This document shows, piece after piece, positions 34,653 through 43,378 of a stretch of DNA of 64,000 nt (the first letter of the stretch is position 1; the number at the start of each line of letters is the position of its first letter). The position numbers were made by a program, and so were the translations under genes. Origin of the DNA: Alteromonas sp. KUL49 (GTDB lineage Bacteria > Pseudomonadota > Gammaproteobacteria > Enterobacterales > Alteromonadaceae); the NCBI RefSeq assembly GCF_006538345.1, contig NZ_BJKL01000001.1:434001-498000 (forward strand). Direction: 5' to 3'. The notes beneath the pieces are model-generated. The model did no database searches and had not been told where the DNA came from. It saw only the letters and a program-made list of their open reading frames with translations.

Positions 34653-35981
34653 ATGGTAAGTGCAAAGGAAAAAATAGCCTACGGTCTAGGCGATACGGCA
34701 AGTAACTTTATTTTTCAAACCGTGATGTTGTTTCTGACATTTTACTACACAGATGTGGTTGGGTTGTCACCAGCAGCAGTCGGAAGCATGTTCCTTATCG
34801 TCCGCGTATTTGACGCGGTTACCGATCCACTGATGGGTTCATTGGCAGACCGAACCAAGACTAAATGGGGCTCATATCGACCTTATTTATTATGGTTAGC
34901 CCTGCCATTTGCCCTGTGCAGCGTGTTGGCATTTACCTCACCGGAGTGGCTAACCGAGGAAGGGAAACTCTACTATGCCTTCATTACCTATACGCTATTA
35001 ATGGTAATGTACACCGCAATCAACATCCCATACTCAGCCTTGGGTGGTGTGCTTACTGCTGATGCTTCTGAGCGAGTGTCGGTGCAGTCCTACCGTTTCG
35101 TGTTTGCCATGGGAGGAGGCCTACTTGTTACGTCATTCATGTTGCCATTAGTTTCTTATCTCGGGCAAGGGGATGATGCTTTGGGTTACCAAAGAGCAAT
35201 GCTGGTGATGAGTGTTGTAGGCATGGTGTTGTTTGTACTGTGTTTTGCGGGCACAAAAGAGCGAATCAGCGTGACGCAAGAAACGCCTGCACCTATCAAG
35301 GCTCAGCTAACGTCGATTTGGCAGAATGATCAGTGTCGAGTGCTCTGCTTGGTTGCTGTAGTATTGCTTACAGGTATGGTGTTGAGAAATACCCTTGCAC
35401 TTTATTATGTGAAGTATGTATTGCAGCGACCGGATGATGCTACCTTGTTTGTTACCGCGGGAATGATTGGCAGTATTATTGGTTGTGCATTGGCAAACCC
35501 GGTAGCTAAACGAGTCTCGAAAATAAAAGCTTATACCTTTCTACAGATTGCCAGTGCGGCAATCTGTATTATTAATTACTTCATTCCATCTCAAGCGTGG
35601 CTACTTGCCATATCTTTGCACTTTATGTGGGGATTATTGCTTCAAATGGCTACACCATTGCTTTGGTCTAAAATCGCCGACGTTGTTGATTACGGAGAGA
35701 TAAAAACAGGCCTGAGAATGACGGGTTTAACGTATTCCACTGTCGTATTTTTCATCAAAGTTGGGCTTGCTTTGGGCGGAGCGCTGGCTGGTTGGTTACT
35801 CGCTACAATGGGCTACCAAGCCGATAGCTATGATGCAGTAGTGGCAAACGGAATCGTTGCCGTATTCTGTCTTGGCCCTGCGATCGCATCAATATGTGTT
35901 GCGATTATTATGCGCTGGTATACATTAGACGAACATAAGGTCGCGTCAATTCAGCAAAAACTCGGGTTGGCAGCACAATAA
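34653..35981 (+). CDS. GPH-family (MelB-like) sugar:cation symporter
   Basis: About 442 residues from ATG 34653 (a preceding in-frame TTG at 34650 is less likely). Twelve predicted helices; the N-terminal KIAYGLGDTASNFIFQ and DPLMGSLADRTKTKWG are the glycoside-pentoside-hexuronide family signature, with the cation-binding acidic positions. Such permeases bring disaccharides or other glycosides in with H+ or Na+. Coupling with GH1 suggests uptake of beta-glucosides (laminaribiose or cellobiose) which GH1 then splits. Confidence 0.9.
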   Translation: MVSAKEKIAYGLGDTASNFIFQTVMLFLTFYYTDVVGLSPAAVGSMFLIVRVFDAVTDPLMGSLADRTKTKWGSYRPYLLWLALPFALCSVLAFTSPEWLTEEGKLYYAFITYTLLMVMYTAINIPYSALGGVLTADASERVSVQSYRFVFAMGGGLLVTSFMLPLVSYLGQGDDALGYQRAMLVMSVVGMVLFVLCFAGTKERISVTQETPAPIKAQLTSIWQNDQCRVLCLVAVVLLTGMVLRNTLALYYVKYVLQRPDDATLFVTAGMIGSIIGCALANPVAKRVSKIKAYTFLQIASAAICIINYFIPSQAWLLAISLHFMWGLLLQMATPLLWSKIADVVDYGEIKTGLRMTGLTYSTVVFFIKVGLALGGALAGWLLATMGYQADSYDAVVANGIVAVFCLGPAIASICVAIIMRWYTLDEHKVASIQQKLGLAAQ

Positions 35982-35990
35982 AACTGGTAG

Positions 35991-36017
35991 ATCGTTGAGG
36001 GCTTTCTCAACGATTTT
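35991..36017 (+). terminator. Rho-independent-like terminator after the GH1-permease pair
   Basis: ATCGTTGAG (35991-35999) and CTCAACGAT (36006-36014) form a perfect 9-base stem, loop of 6, followed by TTT. The regulator gene that follows should therefore have its own promoter, though the T-run is short. Confidence 0.7.
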
Positions 36018-36046
36018 GCCCTAAGTAAGTGTGAAGTAGTTTATCC

Positions 36047-37048
36047 ATGGTAACCATTAAACAAGTCAGTGAACGTGCTGGCGTTTCGTCAGCAACAGTA
36101 TCTCGAGTTATTAACAACGCCGACTCGGTGAAAGAAAAAACGCGAGAACTTGTGCTCAATGCCATGGAAGAGTTGGGCTATCGCCACAATGTTATCGCTG
36201 CGGCGCTAGCTTCAAATAAAACTCACACGGTTGGTTATGTCGTACCTGAACTTCACGGTTCTTTCTTTGGTGCTATGATGGCAGGGTCTGAAAAGGTCTT
36301 ACGCCAAGCAAACAAACATATGTTCGTTGTCACCGGACACAGTGATGAAGCCCTTGAAAAACAGGAAATAGAAGCCCTTCTCAGTCGTCGATGCGATGCG
36401 CTAATACTGCATGTCGAAGCAGTGAGTGATGACTACCTCATCGATCTTGCTAACCAAGATGTTCCCATAGTTATTGTCAACCGCTACATAGAAGCCATTG
36501 GTGAGAAGTGTATCAGTTTAGATAACGTCCTAGGCGGATATTTAGCGACTAAACACTTAATCGATAGTGGTCATATTGAAATAGCCTATGCCGCTGGTGC
36601 GTTGTTTAAGGCAGATGGTGTTAACCGCTTAACCGGGCATAAAAAAGCGCTTGAAGAAGCGGGTATTTACTATGATGAAAACACCATGGCTGAAGGTAAC
36701 TTCCAAGCTTACTCTGGTGAGAACTGCGTAGAAACCTTGTTACAAAGAGGTGTGCACTTCACGGCGATTGCTTGCGCAAACGATGAAATGGCTTCTGGTG
36801 CTATTAATGCACTACGTAAGCATGGTAAGCGCGTACCCGAAGACGTATCTGTGATCGGATTCGATAATGTTGACTTTGCCAGTTATTTAACCCCAAAACT
36901 CACCACAGTGAACTATCCTGTAAGAGATATTGGTGCCATGGCTGCTCGATGGATCTTAAATCAAGCCTACGGCAACAATAAAGTGAGTATGAAGCATATT
37001 CTAAAGCCACATGTCATTGTTAGAGGTACTACGGCAGACCGCGTTTAG
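36047..37048 (+). CDS. LacI-family transcriptional regulator of the beta-glucan locus
   Basis: A 333-residue regulator. The N-terminal helix-turn-helix TIKQVSERAGVSSATVSRVIN and hinge (HNVIAAALASNKTHTVGYVVP) are typical, followed by a periplasmic-binding-protein-like sensor domain (about 60-333). The effector is probably a glucan-derived sugar. Five AGCGCTT-centred palindromes in the window lie before GH16, permease-GH3, the TonB receptor (two) and GH1, making this gene the natural candidate to bind them. There is no box before its own start. Confidence 0.88.
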   Translation: MVTIKQVSERAGVSSATVSRVINNADSVKEKTRELVLNAMEELGYRHNVIAAALASNKTHTVGYVVPELHGSFFGAMMAGSEKVLRQANKHMFVVTGHSDEALEKQEIEALLSRRCDALILHVEAVSDDYLIDLANQDVPIVIVNRYIEAIGEKCISLDNVLGGYLATKHLIDSGHIEIAYAAGALFKADGVNRLTGHKKALEEAGIYYDENTMAEGNFQAYSGENCVETLLQRGVHFTAIACANDEMASGAINALRKHGKRVPEDVSVIGFDNVDFASYLTPKLTTVNYPVRDIGAMAARWILNQAYGNNKVSMKHILKPHVIVRGTTADRV

Positions 37049-37123
37049 ATACAACTTCCGGCTAATAGTGAAAATATTGATATTTCTGTTAATCTTAAGT
37101 GAAACAATACACAGGTAATAAGA

Positions 37124-38203
37124 ATGTTTGTCAGCAGCACTAGATATGAACAAAAAGAAGCAGAGTTGGCTCAACTAAAACGCGACCATCAGGAAACACT
37201 CTCCAGAATGCGTGAGCTAGAAGCCGATAATACGGCGTTACAGCGACAGATAGATGAAGCTGAGTCAACGCGAAGCGGACAAAACGCCTCAGTACTCATG
37301 CAGTGTGTGATTGATTCATTGAAGCAAATATCAACGATTCGAGACACTGTTTTAGCGGCTTATGAACAAATAGATGCCGAGAATCACTCCATTGCCGACA
37401 TCAATCAGTTGTTTTCTCAATCGTCAGGTGTACTTGAGAAAATTGTCCAAGACATGAGTGGTCTCAACACGCAGATGGGTAGCATGAGCGAGCGTATCTC
37501 TGGATTGTCTACTACTGCGGACAACATTAATAAATTTGTTACTACGATTACGAGCATCTCAGACCAGACTAACTTACTTGCGCTTAATGCGGCCATCGAG
37601 GCAGCGCGAGCCGGTGATGCAGGTCGAGGGTTTAGCGTAGTTGCTGATGAAGTTCGTGCACTTGCTACAGAAACTAACAAATCAGCCACCGAAGTCTCCG
37701 AGTTGGTTAACGGTATTATCCAATCTACCCAGCAAGCGGTGTCGGGTGTTAATGAGTTAAGAAGCAACAATGAAGAACTTGAAGGTGGAATAAATACCTT
37801 AAACACCAGCTACGATGAAATGGTGACGCATTGTGACAGTATGAGGCAGACTATCGGTGATGGTACTCAGAGAACTTTTATTCAAACGGTTAAGTTGGAT
37901 AATGTAGTTTGGAAGTCCGAGGTATACGCCGTACTTTGTGGTCAAAGCGAACAGTCTATCTCAGAGTTTTCTGATCACTCTTCTAGCCGATTAGGTCAAT
38001 GGCATTCGGCCAATGCTGGTAAACCTGTCTCTCAAACCTCTGCGTATCGTGAATTAGATGGCGTAAGCAGAAGTGTTTATGAAAATGGTATCGAAGCACT
38101 CAAAGCGCATCAGAAAGGTGACCAAGCGGCTGTTGAAAGTCGTATTGTGGCCATGGAGCGTGCAAGTGAGCGTGTATTGAGTTTGCTAGACTCATTGGCA
38201 TAA
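37124..38203 (+). CDS. Soluble methyl-accepting chemotaxis protein with degenerate CZB domain
   Basis: A 359-residue cytoplasmic chemoreceptor without transmembrane segments. An N-terminal coiled coil (about 8-50) is followed by the MCP signalling hairpin tip ([36 protein letters not shown], about 145-180, intact). A C-terminal CZB-like domain starts at about 250 ([14 protein letters not shown]). The zinc ligands of CZB domains are replaced here: Asn260 for the first His, Ser288 for the Cys ([10 protein letters not shown]), Ser315 and Tyr319 for the last two His. The other framework residues are kept. It probably still signals to CheA but cannot bind zinc at that site. It is a single gene beside the glucan locus regulator. 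Confidence 0.88.
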   Translation: MFVSSTRYEQKEAELAQLKRDHQETLSRMRELEADNTALQRQIDEAESTRSGQNASVLMQCVIDSLKQISTIRDTVLAAYEQIDAENHSIADINQLFSQSSGVLEKIVQDMSGLNTQMGSMSERISGLSTTADNINKFVTTITSISDQTNLLALNAAIEAARAGDAGRGFSVVADEVRALATETNKSATEVSELVNGIIQSTQQAVSGVNELRSNNEELEGGINTLNTSYDEMVTHCDSMRQTIGDGTQRTFIQTVKLDNVVWKSEVYAVLCGQSEQSISEFSDHSSSRLGQWHSANAGKPVSQTSAYRELDGVSRSVYENGIEALKAHQKGDQAAVESRIVAMERASERVLSLLDSLA

Positions 38204-38417
38204 ATGTGAAACTGTGCAACAGATTGGTTTGTACCTATCTGTTGCATTTCCTTTGTTTTTTAACGCTTTAGTTTTCTTCCATTTTCTTATAGTCTCTCAC
38301 CAATTTATTCTACTTTAGTTTAATAAATAGAATTATGTTCTACGCTTAAATAGTTAAGCGGTAACGTAGGTTTAGCCAGTACTGCGTAGTTAGTAACAGG
38401 AACAAGAGAGCGCATTC

Positions 38418-40001
38418 ATGAGAAACAACCAGCCTGTAACCCAGCGCGAATATAAATATCCCAACAACTATCGTCTTATTTCATCAACGGATACCCGAGG
38501 TGTAATACAACATTGTAACGACGAATTTGTTGAAGTGAGTGGCTTCAAACGAGATGAGCTCATTGGTAAAAACCACAATTTGATTCGTCACCCCGATATT
38601 CCGCCAACGGTTTTCAAAGAAATGTGGTCAACACTGCGCTCTGGTCGTAGTTGGATCGGCTTAGTTAAAAACCGCAGAAAGAATGGTGACCACTACTGGG
38701 TGTCGGCGTTTGTTACGCCCGTATATGAAAAAAGCGAAATCGTTGGGTATGAATCTGTACGTGTACCTGCATTAGATTCTGAAATCCAACGTGCTGATGC
38801 AGTTTATGCAAGAATGCGTGCCGGAAAGATGCCTGTGTCGCTTGGCACAAGCGCAATCAATGTAGTCGGGCAACTCATGCCTATTATTGTTGTTGGCTTA
38901 CTACTGACTATAGCTATGGGAGTAATGTATGGAGTACTCGCCGCAGCGATCGCATTTGCTAGCTTCGTCGCCGCAGCGTTTTTTCAAGACCTGAAGCAAC
39001 GCAGTGTGTGGGCGGACTTTGTTAATATGAGCCCAGAAAGTTACAGCAACGACAAAGTCGCACAAACCTATTTTGATGATATTTCCTATGTTGCTCGCGG
39101 TAAATTGGCACTCGGATGTGAGCTCGCCCGTTCGCGAACGGCGCTGACTCGTATAGGTGATGCCTCTGGCGGGTTACATGAGGTTGCTAACAGTACTCAT
39201 CATTTAGCAATGTCTACTAGCGCTGCAGTAGAGCAGCAAAACCAAGCGACACAGCAAATTGCCAATGCAGTAGCCGAAATGAGCCAAGCGATTCAAGAGG
39301 TAGCGCAGCGTGTAGAGAGTAATGCTGATAGCGCTAGCACTGCAGCTCATAACGTGGAGACGGGCAATCAAAAAGCAGAGCAAGCTATGCAGGCAATTCT
39401 ATCGCTCAAAGAGGCTGTCGAGTCTATTTCTCATACCGTCACCGAGCTTGCTCAGTCGACCAATGATATCGGTGAAGCAGCGAGTATTATCTCTACAATT
39501 GCCGACCAGACGAATCTACTGGCATTGAACGCAGCTATTGAAGCGGCGAGAGCTGGAGAACAAGGGCGTGGATTTGCCGTTGTTGCTGATGAGGTAAGAA
39601 CACTCGCGTCTAAAACTCGTGAATCCACCGATAAAATACATAATATTATTCAAGAGTTATCGGAACGTTCAGCTCGTGCTGTGAAAGTGTCTACTGAGGG
39701 ATTGGCATCTGCTGAGCATGGCTCGGAGATCGTTGAGGAAACTCGTGGAGCATTGCAAGAAATCAATAACGCGGTTTCAGGAATAGCATCGGCGACGTTA
39801 GAGATGTCTTCGGCAGTAGAGCAACAAAGTGCAGTAGCAGACAATATCAACAACCAGCTGCTAGAAGTTGCCGAAGGCGCGAAAGAAACTCAGAAGGCGT
39901 CAAAATCTTCACTTCAAGCAAGTAATGATTTGAGTGATACGGTCAAAGAGGTTAATTCCTTGATCAATCGCTTTAATGTAGAAAAGCGGGTGGGAGAGTA
40001 A
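38418..40001 (+). CDS. PAS-domain methyl-accepting chemotaxis protein (Aer-like)
   Basis: A 527-residue protein. An N-terminal PAS domain (about 20-130: [26 protein letters not shown], the FAD-binding Aer type) is followed by two hydrophobic stretches (about 150-190), a HAMP-like stretch, and an intact MCP tip ([34 protein letters not shown]). It likely senses redox or oxygen state and directs aerotaxis. It is a single gene after a 214-base gap. Confidence 0.9.
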   Translation: MRNNQPVTQREYKYPNNYRLISSTDTRGVIQHCNDEFVEVSGFKRDELIGKNHNLIRHPDIPPTVFKEMWSTLRSGRSWIGLVKNRRKNGDHYWVSAFVTPVYEKSEIVGYESVRVPALDSEIQRADAVYARMRAGKMPVSLGTSAINVVGQLMPIIVVGLLLTIAMGVMYGVLAAAIAFASFVAAAFFQDLKQRSVWADFVNMSPESYSNDKVAQTYFDDISYVARGKLALGCELARSRTALTRIGDASGGLHEVANSTHHLAMSTSAAVEQQNQATQQIANAVAEMSQAIQEVAQRVESNADSASTAAHNVETGNQKAEQAMQAILSLKEAVESISHTVTELAQSTNDIGEAASIISTIADQTNLLALNAAIEAARAGEQGRGFAVVADEVRTLASKTRESTDKIHNIIQELSERSARAVKVSTEGLASAEHGSEIVEETRGALQEINNAVSGIASATLEMSSAVEQQSAVADNINNQLLEVAEGAKETQKASKSSLQASNDLSDTVKEVNSLINRFNVEKRVGE

Positions 40002-40014
40002 GTAACACCCGCCA

Positions 40015-40051
40015 ATACCTATGGTTAAGCACCCCGTGAAACCATAGGTAT
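40015..40051. terminator. Inverted repeat between convergent PAS-MCP and yebG genes
   Basis: ATACCTATGGTT (40015-40026) and AACCATAGGTAT (40040-40051) are perfect 12-base arms with a 13-base loop. No T-run follows on either strand, so termination is likely but not of the classical type. Confidence 0.6.
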
Positions 40052-40074
40052 AAAACTTTGCTTACTAGAGGCAA

Positions 40075-40356
40075 TTAAGCCTTTAGTGCCACCACGTCTG
40101 CACTTTCTTCTTCAAGCACACTTTGCGCGGTAGCGCCCTTGAAGATTTTACCAATCTTGTCTTTGTTCTTGGCTAGCATGATGGTGAGTTCCTCGGTCAT
40201 CTCGTCATCTAGCTTAATGCCTTTCGCTTGAATGTACTCAGCTAGATTGTCTGCTGCATCTAGCATTTTATCGTACTGATCCGCTTCCTTCTTGTCGGTA
40301 GTTACCAATTTTTCTACCCCTTTATGTGTTACTACATACTGTACGGTAATGGCCAT
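40075..40356 (-). CDS. yebG: YebG-family DNA-damage-inducible protein
   Basis: A 93-residue soluble protein from ATG 40356 (MAITVQYVVTHKGVEK); an upstream in-frame ATG at 40389 is less likely because the MAI start has a GGGGA site. The N-terminal YVVTHKGVEKLVT and TDKKEADQYDKMLD segments are those of YebG. E. coli YebG is an SOS-regulated protein of unknown biochemical role. A perfect LexA box lies 48-63 bases upstream of the start. Confidence 0.88.
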   Translation of the reverse strand: MAITVQYVVTHKGVEKLVTTDKKEADQYDKMLDAADNLAEYIQAKGIKLDDEMTEELTIMLAKNKDKIGKIFKGATAQSVLEEESADVVALKA

Positions 40357-40403
40357 GGTAGGTCCCCTGTATTTAATCAACACATTCACTGTACAATATT
40401 TAT

Positions 40404-40419
40404 CTGTATAAATAAACAG
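40404..40419 (-). promoter_or_regulatory. LexA (SOS) box before yebG
   Basis: CTGTATAAATAAACAG fits CTGT-N8-ACAG of the gammaproteobacterial LexA site exactly, with TA on the 3' side (consensus TACTGT...ACAGTA). Confidence 0.9.
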
Positions 40420-40570
40420 TATTTGGGGGTGTTTTTACTTCGCAAATGTTTTTATGGTTTAAAAGGACATGTATTGATAGAAAAGAAATCAATTTGGTTG
40501 GCTAAATTAGGTGAGTCACTGTTCCAAATAACTCAGCGATCTGGAAAACGTCGCAGTGAAAATATTGAAT

Positions 40571-40668
40571 AAAAGATGGGATGTTGTCTCTGACCTTCCA
40601 TAGCATGGATGCTGTGGCAGAGCCCCAAGGACGGGTTCACGCGTGTCAGAGACAACAGCTCATCTTTT
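40571..40668. repeat. Palindromic repeat element (third copy, relative of 18191-18340)
   Basis: Arms 40571-40594 and 40645-40668 are complementary at 22 of 24 positions, including a perfect 13-base inner stretch. The 50-base centre has a hairpin CATAGCATGGATGCTGTG and GAGCCCC..GGACGGGTTCACGCGTG, matching the core of unit B. It occupies the yebG-rpsF gap, upstream of the rpsF promoter, and no transposase is linked. Confidence 0.8.
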
Positions 40669-40695
40669 TCAATCTTCAAAGCCAATGATTACTGC

Positions 40696-40724
40696 TTGTA
40701 CAATAAGACAACTATGCGTATAAT
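40696..40724 (+). promoter_or_regulatory. Sigma-70 promoter for the rpsF operon
   Basis: Perfect -10 TATAAT (40719-40724) with a weaker -35 TTGTAC (40696-40701) at 17-base spacing. The GCGCGCCC after the -10 resembles a stringent discriminator typical of ribosomal protein genes. It lies 85-113 bases before the rpsF ATG. Confidence 0.7.
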
Positions 40725-40808
40725 GCGCGCCCTTACAGCCATACTCAACCGTTCCTTGTCTCTATACAGTCGGCTGTACTGTCGAGGCTACAACCGTAAG
40801 GAGCTATA

Positions 40809-41210
40809 ATGCGTCATTACGAAATCGTATTTATGGTTCACCCTGATCAGAGTGAACAAGTACCTGGTATGATCGAGCGTTATACCACAATTCTTAAGCA
40901 AGACGGTGGTCAGATTCATCGTTTAGAAGATTGGGGCCGTCGTCAATTGGCATACCCAATCGAAAAGCTGCACAAAGCCCACTACGTACTTATCAACGCT
41001 GAAGCGACTGCTGAGTCTGTTGACGAGTTGGAAAACGCGTTCCGTTTTAACGACGTTATCCTACGTAACATGGTAATGCGCACTAAAAACGCTGTAACAG
41101 AGCCTTCTCCTATGATGAAAGAAGAGCCTCGTCGTGAGCGTCGTGACGATTCTGCTCCTCGCCAAGAGCGCGCAGAAAAGAAAACTGAAACCACTGAAGA
41201 CAACGCTTAA
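40809..41210 (+). CDS. rpsF: Small ribosomal subunit protein bS6
   Basis: A 133-residue protein, ATG after [33 protein letters not shown] is the canonical S6 N-terminus and [22 protein letters not shown] the core; the C-terminus is a long charged tail. It binds the 16S rRNA platform with S18. First gene of rpsF-rpsR-rplI. The tail length is variable between species; this one is typical of Alteromonadales. Confidence 0.97.
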   Translation: MRHYEIVFMVHPDQSEQVPGMIERYTTILKQDGGQIHRLEDWGRRQLAYPIEKLHKAHYVLINAEATAESVDELENAFRFNDVILRNMVMRTKNAVTEPSPMMKEEPRRERRDDSAPRQERAEKKTETTEDNA

Positions 41211-41221
41211 GGAGATCACTC

Positions 41222-41449
41222 ATGGCTCGTTTTTTCAGACGTCGTAAGTTCTGCCGTTTCACTGCAGACGGTGTGACTGAAATCGATTACAAAGATATCG
41301 CTACTTTGAAAAACTACATCACTGAGAGCGGTAAAATTGTCCCTAGCCGTATTACAGGTACAAGCGCGAAGTATCAGCGTCAGCTATCTTCTGCGATTAA
41401 GCGCGCCCGTTTCTTGGCTTTGCTTCCGTACACTGATTCACACAAGTAA
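41222..41449 (+). CDS. rpsR: Small ribosomal subunit protein bS18
   Basis: A 75-residue protein ([41 protein letters not shown]), ATG after AAGGAGA, 11 bases after rpsF. In E. coli priB lies between rpsF and rpsR; there is no room for it here. It forms a heterodimer with S6 on the 30S platform. Confidence 0.97.
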   Translation: MARFFRRRKFCRFTADGVTEIDYKDIATLKNYITESGKIVPSRITGTSAKYQRQLSSAIKRARFLALLPYTDSHK

Positions 41450-41475
41450 TTTGGCGAAAATAAGGGTTAGCTAAG

Positions 41476-41928
41476 ATGAATATCATCCTACTAGATAAAA
41501 TCGCCAACCTTGGCGGCTTGGGTGACCAAGTAACAGTTAAAGCTGGTTTCGCACGTAACTTCCTTTTCCCACAGGGTAAAGCAGTTCCTGCAACTAAAGA
41601 CAACGTAGAAAAGTTTGAAGCACGTCGTGCAGAACTTGAAGCGAAAATCGCTGAGCAACTAGGCGCTGCAGAAGCACGCGCTGCTAAGATTGCTGAGCTT
41701 GCTGAAGTGACTATCGCTGCTCCAGCGGGTGACGAAGGTAAACTTTTCGGTTCTGTTGGTACTCGTGACATCGCAGAAGCAATCACTGCTGCTGGTGTTG
41801 AAGTATCAAAAGCTGAAGTTAAACTTCCTACTGGTACACTTCGTGAAACTGGTGAGTACGACATCGACTTACAAGTTCACTCTGACGTTATCACTTCAAT
41901 CAAAGTGATCATCATTGCTGAAGCGTAA
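41476..41928 (+). CDS. rplI: Large ribosomal subunit protein bL9
   Basis: A 150-residue two-domain protein. [36 protein letters not shown] is the N-terminal rRNA-binding domain, followed by a long connecting helix and the C-terminal domain. It stabilises 23S rRNA near the L1 stalk. It ends the operon 19 bases before a strong terminator. Confidence 0.97.
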   Translation: MNIILLDKIANLGGLGDQVTVKAGFARNFLFPQGKAVPATKDNVEKFEARRAELEAKIAEQLGAAEARAAKIAELAEVTIAAPAGDEGKLFGSVGTRDIAEAITAAGVEVSKAEVKLPTGTLRETGEYDIDLQVHSDVITSIKVIIIAEA

Positions 41929-41946
41929 TCGCTGACGTTAAGTTTG

Positions 41947-41977
41947 AAAAAGCCGCTCAATAGAGCGGCTTTTTTTT
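41947..41977 (+). terminator. Rho-independent terminator of the rpsF-rpsR-rplI operon
   Basis: AGCCGCTC and GAGCGGCT (41951-41970) form an 8-base stem with a 4-base loop. Eight T residues follow. Confidence 0.95.
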
Positions 41978-42001
41978 GTTTTGATGTAGCCAAACAGCCA
42001 T

Positions 42002-42030
42002 AAAAAAAGCGAGTCCAAGACTCGCTTTTT
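42002..42030 (-). terminator. Terminator of the TorF-like gene
   Basis: AAAAAGCGAGTC-CAA-GACTCGCTTTTT is a near-perfect hairpin with A and T runs on its two sides; on the minus strand it ends in T residues. It lies 39 bases after the TorF-like stop and may be bidirectional. Confidence 0.85.
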
Positions 42031-42068
42031 CAATTGAAATACACGTCCTGTGTAAGTTCAAAAATCAA

Positions 42069-42784
42069 TTATAGAGTGAAGTCTACAGAGTAACCTACAG
42101 TGAACTTAAGCTCGTCGTTGTCTAGCGCATCAGGGCCAGCATCGTCAAGGTCAGTACCTGTGATTGCAAAGCTGAAACCGTCTTTTGCAATGCTAACACC
42201 GTAGTCTACATAACCTTCAACGCCGTTGAACGCTTCTGCAAAGTCACCTTCGTGATAACCAACATGGAAACCAAGCTCAGTACCGTTAAGGATCTCAGTG
42301 CTGTAATCAAGAGAAGTATAAGTTGCTTTACCAAAACCGAAATCTTGACCATCAGCTTCATCCGCTTCTGTGTGCGCTAGAAGAGAAAGAGTTAGACTTA
42401 GGCCACCCATACCAATTGAGCCGTAAACTTCCGCGAAGTCGAAGTTAGCTTCTGCATCGTAGTTGTAGTAAAGGTAACCTACGTCATAGCTAAAGCTCTC
42501 AGTTTCGCCAGCGAAACCGAATAAACGTCATGCTCGTAAGAATAGATGTCATCGCTTTCGTAGCTTACGTTTGACGCCCAAGTACCAGCGTAGAAACCGC
42601 TCTCACTTGCGTAATCAATACCACCTGAAACCGCTGGTTCGTTAGTCGTCTGAGTAAGACCACGCCAGATGTAGTTGTTTGCAACAGCAGCGTTTGCAGT
42701 TACTTCTGCATAGGTAGGTAGTGCAGTCATTAGAGTTGCTGATGAGATAGCAGCAGCTAATAGTGTTTTTGTAGCTAGTTTCAT
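42069..42784 (-). pseudogene. TorF-family porin-like outer membrane protein, frameshifted
   Basis: The N-terminal part, from ATG 42784 (GGAGA site), has a signal peptide ending TYA-E, then VANNYIWRGLTQT, the TorF-family hallmark, and breaks at about residue 87. The remaining barrel (VGYLYYNYDAEAN through VGYSVDFTL with terminal Leu) is in another frame. Adding one T (an A on the plus strand at about 42520-42521) restores YFGFAGETESFSYDVGYLYY and a continuous protein of about 238 residues. TorF-like proteins are small beta-barrels of about this size. As with the other frameshift in this window, it may be a true mutation or an assembly error. Permeability role unknown. Confidence 0.8.
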
Positions 42785-43378
42785 GTGTGTTCTCCAGTCA
42801 AAATTTAACTTGTTGTAAATCGTTTTTCTGTCTGTAGTATTTTTTGAACTGGTTAACGCAAAGTTGATGCCCATTTATGGAACATCAAGAAAAATCAATT
42901 TTTTATCCTTAACTAATTAATTAATAACAATTTTATTGTTTTTCTAAAAACGCGAGCTAAACAAAAAAAAGCTTACCATGGATAATGTCGCTTCCAAGTT
43001 GGTGCATATTCATCATATTGGTGCAAAAGAATGCTGCATTTTGGGTATGTACAATATAAGTCATTGAATATCACTTTATGATCATTTCGATCCTAGAGTT
43101 GGAATGTGTACAGGTGCCCCAAAAGGCATCAACTTTTTAAGTTTCTAACCTAATTAATAAAAATCAGTGACTTTTCTAACAATTCTGCAAGGATTATTAA
43201 AACTTTGTTAAGTTGTCGATTTTTTACGACCAATTATCTGCGGTAAATTGCAGTTTTTTGACGAAGTAGAAATCCTATGTCATCCACCGCTACAAACCAT
43301 CAAACTGTAGTTTTAAACTTTCTGTGGAATCTTCTCGACCTATAGTAAGCCGAAACGAAAAACAGCAGGTTTGCGAAG
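42785..43378. other. Long AT-rich intergenic region without recognised genes
   Basis: This 594-base gap separates the divergent TorF-like and RND genes. It is rich in poly-T and poly-A tracts, with many stop codons in all frames. Only short frames of no similarity occur, such as a 22-codon frame starting near 43278. It should carry promoters for both sides, but no clear -35/-10 pair or operator was recognised. Confidence 0.7.

Noticed and set aside
40324..40809. Plus-strand frames in the yebG-rpsF gap
   Set aside because: They cover the LexA box, palindromic repeat and rpsF promoter and have no ribosome sites.
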